Part shown: in pieces, positions 60,940-64,000 of the stretch | How positions within the stretch are numbered: the first letter of the stretch is position 1 | Layout of the letters: every line of letters starts with the position of its first letter | From: Candidatus Flexicrinis proximus | Lineage (GTDB): Bacteria; Chloroflexota; Anaerolineae; Aggregatilineales; Phototrophicaceae | Direction of reading: 5' to 3' | NCBI GenBank assembly: GCA_016712885.1 | Contig: JADJQF010000002.1 | Span: 682,001-746,000, forward strand | Length of the DNA stretch: 64,000 nucleotides | Notes under the pieces: model-generated | The model's database searches: none | The model's input: the letters and a program-made list of their open reading frames with translations, nothing else | What the model was told of the DNA's origin: nothing | Made by a program: the position numbers and the translations under genes

Positions 60940-61896
60940 TTGCGGACGCCACCGCCAATCCCGAGTTCGGTTATTGATGCCGCTGTACGAGCGGCACATG
61001 CCATCGAGAATCCCGCTTATACCTTTGTGCGTGGAGGCGAAGATTCCTGGGGCTTCAACGTCGCCAGCCCTTCGGGCGCATATCGTCTGAAAATCTACAA
61101 CAAAGCGACGGACCTCGAAGTGAGGCTCGAAGCGACATTTCGGCTGCACCACGAAAAAGGCTTTACCGGCGTCGTCTGCCCAATTCGTTCCGGTGACTCG
61201 TCATTCACATTCGAAGTCGCTGGCCGGCGTGCCGCCATTTTCCCCTACATTTTTGGCGTCCCGGCATCCGACCGGGTGATGAGCACCCATCAGCGCCAGG
61301 AAGTGGGCCGGATGCTTGCCGGGATCCACCGGACAGACCTGGGGGATCTGCCGATTCCTCGGGAACGGTTCGATACGTATTGGGGCGACGCGGCACAGAA
61401 AGTCCTGGATGCCGTGCCTGCCGCTCTGCAATCAGATAACCGCTATCAGCGCGCCACGGCAGAGCTGCTTCTGCCGCTTAGAGCGACGCTTCACGCGGAG
61501 ATCGAGCGCTTTAGGACGTCCGGTTTGGCTGCGCGGCAGGCGCGAATTCCGAACGTCCTATGTCACGGCGACCCGACCTCTGGCAACATACTCGTCGGTT
61601 CGGGCGGCATCTATCTGATCGATTGGGACGGCATGTGCTACGCCCCAAAGGAATTGGACCTGCTGCACTTCGGTGATGGAAACCCCGTGCTTCACGGCTA
61701 CGCGGATGTCTCCGGAAATGTCGCGCTCGACGCGGGGGTTCTCGGGTATTATCAGGCCCGTTGGAATGTCGGGGAGATCGCTGATTTTGGCGGACGTATT
61801 CTCTTCGAAGACCACACGGGCGTGCAGCATGAACATGACCTCGCCCAATTACGGAATTTCCTGCGCTATAGTGGTCTTGACACCACGGATGTCTGA
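60940..61896 (+). CDS. APH/HSK-type small-molecule kinase
   Basis: The protein has 318 residues from a TTG at 60940 with GAGG 5-6 nt upstream. The protein-kinase-like APH fold shows YRLKIYNKATD (ATP-site Lys), the catalytic loop VLCHGDPTSGNILV (D and N) and the Mg-binding YLIDWDGMCYAPKELDLLHF. The family includes sugar, homoserine, choline and aminoglycoside kinases. It is followed 11 nt later by a nucleotidyltransferase gene. This pairing resembles AmgK-MurU of peptidoglycan recycling, so a sugar-1-kinase is more likely than antibiotic resistance; that is inference. Confidence 0.83.
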   Translation: MRTPPPIPSSVIDAAVRAAHAIENPAYTFVRGGEDSWGFNVASPSGAYRLKIYNKATDLEVRLEATFRLHHEKGFTGVVCPIRSGDSSFTFEVAGRRAAIFPYIFGVPASDRVMSTHQRQEVGRMLAGIHRTDLGDLPIPRERFDTYWGDAAQKVLDAVPAALQSDNRYQRATAELLLPLRATLHAEIERFRTSGLAARQARIPNVLCHGDPTSGNILVGSGGIYLIDWDGMCYAPKELDLLHFGDGNPVLHGYADVSGNVALDAGVLGYYQARWNVGEIADFGGRILFEDHTGVQHEHDLAQLRNFLRYSGLDTTDV

Positions 61897-61907
61897 AAAA
61901 GGAACGA

Positions 61908-63206
61908 ATGAGCATGCACAATCCGATCCTGGTCATTTTGGCGGGCGGCGCTTCGTCCCGGATGTGGCCGCTGCGCGAAAAATCTCTCTTGCGCTTCGGC
62001 GATGAGCCGCTGCTGCTGGCGCAGCTTCATCGCTACAAGTCGATGGGCTTTACGCAGGCGGTCATCGTCGGCAACCCGGAAAATACTGAAGTCATCCGCG
62101 AAATGACGGCAGACTTCCAGCGAATTCATGTGCAGGTAGTCACGCAGCCCGAGCCAAAAGGCATGGGCGATGCGCTGCTGCGGGCGGGCGCAGTGCTGCC
62201 GCTCGACGAACATCCCGCAATCTACGTCAATCAGGTTCACGATGTCACCGAAAGCGCGCTGCCTCTGGATCTGATCGACAGTTTTCGCAGCGATCCGTCG
62301 GCATCGTATTTGGCGGGTGTCGAGCGTGAAGATTACTTTCCCGGCGGCTACCTGATCGTCGACGCGGACGGGCGCATCACCGGGATGGTCGAAAAACCCG
62401 GCGCGGCCAACCGTCCAAGTAATCTGGTAAACATCGTCGCGCACATCCATGCCGATGCGACACGCCTTCTCGAAGCCATCGAGCAGCAGTACCGGATCGC
62501 CGCTTCGCCGGATGACCATTACGAACGCGCGATGGACGCACTGATGCGTGACCACGTCTTCAAGGTCGTGCCCTATCGCGGCCATTGGAGTGCCTTGAAG
62601 TTCCCCTGGCAGGTGCTGGAGGTCATGGAATATAGCCTCTCGCAAATCAAAGGCCAGACGATTCATGAGAGCGCGTTTATCGCCAAGACTGCCGCAATTG
62701 TCGGCGATGTATTCATCGGTGAAGGCGCGAAAGTGTTCCCCGGTGCGGCTGTCGTTGGCCCGGCCTATATTGGTAAGGGGACCATTGTCGGCAATAATGC
62801 TCTGGTGCGGGCGTCAATGGTGCTGGATAAGTGCGAAGTCGGGTTTACTACTGAGGTGGCGCGCAGTTATGTCGCGGACCACTGCTCGCTGCACGCCTGT
62901 CGCGTCCTGGACTCCGTATTTGCGCCGGGAGTCAACTTCAGCGCGGGCTGCACCACCGCCAATCTGCGCATGGACAAGGGTGCGGTGGGAACCCGCGTCA
63001 AAGGAGAACGTATGGACACCGGCCGCGGAAAGCTCGGCGCAATCATCGGTCAGGGCGCGTTTCTGGCAGTGGATGTGATGACGATGCCTGGGGTTAAAGT
63101 CGGGGAGTACTCTCAGGTTGGGCCGGGCACTCACGTCTATACGGATCTGCCGGACAAATCCCGGCTGCTGGTCAAACAGTCGCAGGTACTCGATCACATC
63201 GAGTAG
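61908..63206 (+). CDS. Sugar-phosphate nucleotidyltransferase with left-handed beta-helix
   Basis: This 432-residue protein starts at an ATG preceded by AAGGA. The N-terminal pyrophosphorylase domain has PILVILAGGASSRMWPLREK (G-x-G-x-R...K), GDALLRAGAVLPL, YVNQVHDVTES, then GGYLIVDADGRITGMVEKPG. The C-terminal 190 residues form hexapeptide-type beta-helix turns (SAFIAKTAAIVGDVFIGEGA, AAVVGPAYIGKGTIVGNNAL, VGTRVKGERMD). It resembles GlmU-like and mannose-1-phosphate guanylyltransferase-like enzymes. It most likely couples a sugar 1-phosphate, made by the adjacent kinase, to a nucleotide. Confidence 0.88.
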   Translation: MSMHNPILVILAGGASSRMWPLREKSLLRFGDEPLLLAQLHRYKSMGFTQAVIVGNPENTEVIREMTADFQRIHVQVVTQPEPKGMGDALLRAGAVLPLDEHPAIYVNQVHDVTESALPLDLIDSFRSDPSASYLAGVEREDYFPGGYLIVDADGRITGMVEKPGAANRPSNLVNIVAHIHADATRLLEAIEQQYRIAASPDDHYERAMDALMRDHVFKVVPYRGHWSALKFPWQVLEVMEYSLSQIKGQTIHESAFIAKTAAIVGDVFIGEGAKVFPGAAVVGPAYIGKGTIVGNNALVRASMVLDKCEVGFTTEVARSYVADHCSLHACRVLDSVFAPGVNFSAGCTTANLRMDKGAVGTRVKGERMDTGRGKLGAIIGQGAFLAVDVMTMPGVKVGEYSQVGPGTHVYTDLPDKSRLLVKQSQVLDHIE

Positions 63207-63296
63207 CCGCATCAAATCTGGCGGCCGCGAATACAAAGGAGACTGGCTAGCGGCGCAACAGTTGCTAACTGCAACTGACGACTCATCGCTGGCACC

Positions 63297-64000
63297 TTAG
63301 AACGCTGGCCGGAACACCGCGCGGTACGAGGAACGCGTCTCTTGCCCGGTCGGGTCGAAGCATGTGTCACTGACGATTACCTGGGTTGGATCGCTCAATC
63401 CAGGCATTTCGACCGTGTAGCCTACATCCGGGGCCATCAGAAAATCCGCATAGTCGGGTCCCTGGCCCGGTTTGATACCGGTCACGAAGTCGCTCTGGCC
63501 GTCGCGCCAGATGACGCGAACGCGCTCACCCGGACGCGGGGTGCCATCGCCGCCCTGGACATAGACTTCCAGCAGACCGGGAAAGTCAGCATCGCAGAAC
63601 CGTTCTAACCGCACCGCGTCGAACGCACTTTGTGCGACAACAGTCGGTGCTACCAGAATCTCCGGCGTCGGGCTGGACTCCTGCGGGGGCAGCGTGGGCG
63701 TATTAGTCTTGGTCGGCGGCGGAGGGAGTGTTGGCGTTCCGTTTGCGGCCGAATTCGGGGTCGGTGTTGGGCCATCGATGGGCGGCAGCAGCGTATCCGC
63801 GCAACCCACCCTGCCCTGAAGCTGATAAAAAGTCATCATCGCGCGAATCGCGCGTTCACCACTTGCGCTGTCCACATACCCCGAACGCGCCAGATCACAT
63901 GCGATATCGGCCACGTACTGAATCGGGTCTCCGGGCGGCCGCAGCTCGACGAGGCGGTTGACCGCGCTTCCCAGATCGCTGTCATAGCGGTACTTCAACA
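63297..64000 (-). CDS. Secreted Thr/Pro-linker protein, 5' end beyond window
   Basis: The minus-strand frame is open to the window edge, so the N-terminus, presumably with a signal, is missing. The first visible part (VADIACDLARSGYVDSASGE) is helical with two cysteines nearby. A Thr/Pro spacer (PTPTPNSAANGTPTLPPPP) follows, then a beta-rich domain of about 95 residues: FDAVRLERFCDADFPGLLEV, GERVRVIWRDGQSDFVTGIK, QVIVSDTCFDPTGQE. The two-domain layout with a Thr/Pro linker matches other surface proteins in the window. No function is assigned. Confidence 0.75.
   Translation of the reverse strand, partial: LKYRYDSDLGSAVNRLVELRPPGDPIQYVADIACDLARSGYVDSASGERAIRAMMTFYQLQGRVGCADTLLPPIDGPTPTPNSAANGTPTLPPPPTKTNTPTLPPQESSPTPEILVAPTVVAQSAFDAVRLERFCDADFPGLLEVYVQGGDGTPRPGERVRVIWRDGQSDFVTGIKPGQGPDYADFLMAPDVGYTVEMPGLSDPTQVIVSDTCFDPTGQETRSSYRAVFRPAF

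Noticed and set aside
60940..61896. Aminoglycoside resistance gene
   Set aside because: The APH fold is shared with many metabolic kinases; linkage to a sugar nucleotidyltransferase makes a metabolic role more likely.

Overview
The window is a gene-dense, GC-rich bacterial chromosome segment with about 50 protein genes. I found no rRNA, tRNA, CRISPR array or insertion sequence. Several traits point to the phylum Chloroflexota, probably an Anaerolineae-like lineage. These are secreted proteins with long Thr-Pro-Thr spacers and SH3 domains, many lipoproteins, an LPxTG-type sorting signal, a Gram-positive type LexA box (CGAAC-N4-GTTCG) before uvrB, a MutL/GlmL-like protein in a gene cluster of unknown role, and single-chain indolepyruvate:ferredoxin oxidoreductase. 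The taxonomic call is inference from gene content, not from a marker gene.

Layout. 1-2.6 kb: MacB/LolD-type ABC exporter (permease cut by the window edge, ATPase). 2.7-3.8 kb: aldo/keto reductase. 3.8-10.9 kb, minus strand: a phnD-phnC-phnE phosphonate/phosphate-type importer with a good promoter and an intergenic attenuator-like hairpin, then a CNNM/CBS membrane protein and an ECF sigma/anti-sigma-like pair. 11-15.3 kb, plus: NAD synthetase, alpha/beta hydrolase, secreted WD40 protein, GT-C type membrane protein. 15.4-19 kb: PA14-SH3 secreted protein, DUF4342-like protein, DtxR regulator with phosphoesterase, and a frameshifted lipoprotein gene. 19-22.1 kb: thiB-thiP under a TPP riboswitch with its own terminator and promoter. 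22.1-27.4 kb: RNA cyclic phosphodiesterase, lone CoA-transferase subunit, NAD-synthetase-type glutaminase, RidA, class I aldolase, secreted propeller protein.

27.5-36.9 kb, plus: pyruvate-dehydrogenase-type E1alpha, E1beta, E2, transketolase, and a fused indolepyruvate:ferredoxin oxidoreductase. 37-47.5 kb, minus: tsaD followed by eight tightly packed genes of unknown function. They encode a small protein, a DUF6754-like membrane protein, two further membrane proteins, a 1030-residue two-membrane-segment protein with repeated P-x-W-L motifs and an SH3 domain, a MutL/GlmL-like actin-fold ATPase, a beta-rich soluble protein, and an LPETG-tailed membrane protein. This is the best candidate for an undescribed system, probably a membrane-spanning envelope assembly.

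47.5-64 kb: small membrane protein, GNAT acetyltransferase, biotin carrier protein, SOS-regulated uvrB, lipoproteins, two GT4 glycosyltransferases, a cysteine-less FmdB-like protein, an MBL-fold hydrolase, a large Thr/Pro-rich lipoprotein paralogous to the 26-27 kb protein, a degenerate Lgt-like membrane protein, an APH-type sugar kinase plus nucleotidyltransferase pair, and a secreted protein cut by the right edge. The central metabolism genes (PDH, transketolase, aldolase, NAD synthesis, thiamine uptake) fit together because PDH E1, transketolase and the oxidoreductase all need thiamine diphosphate.
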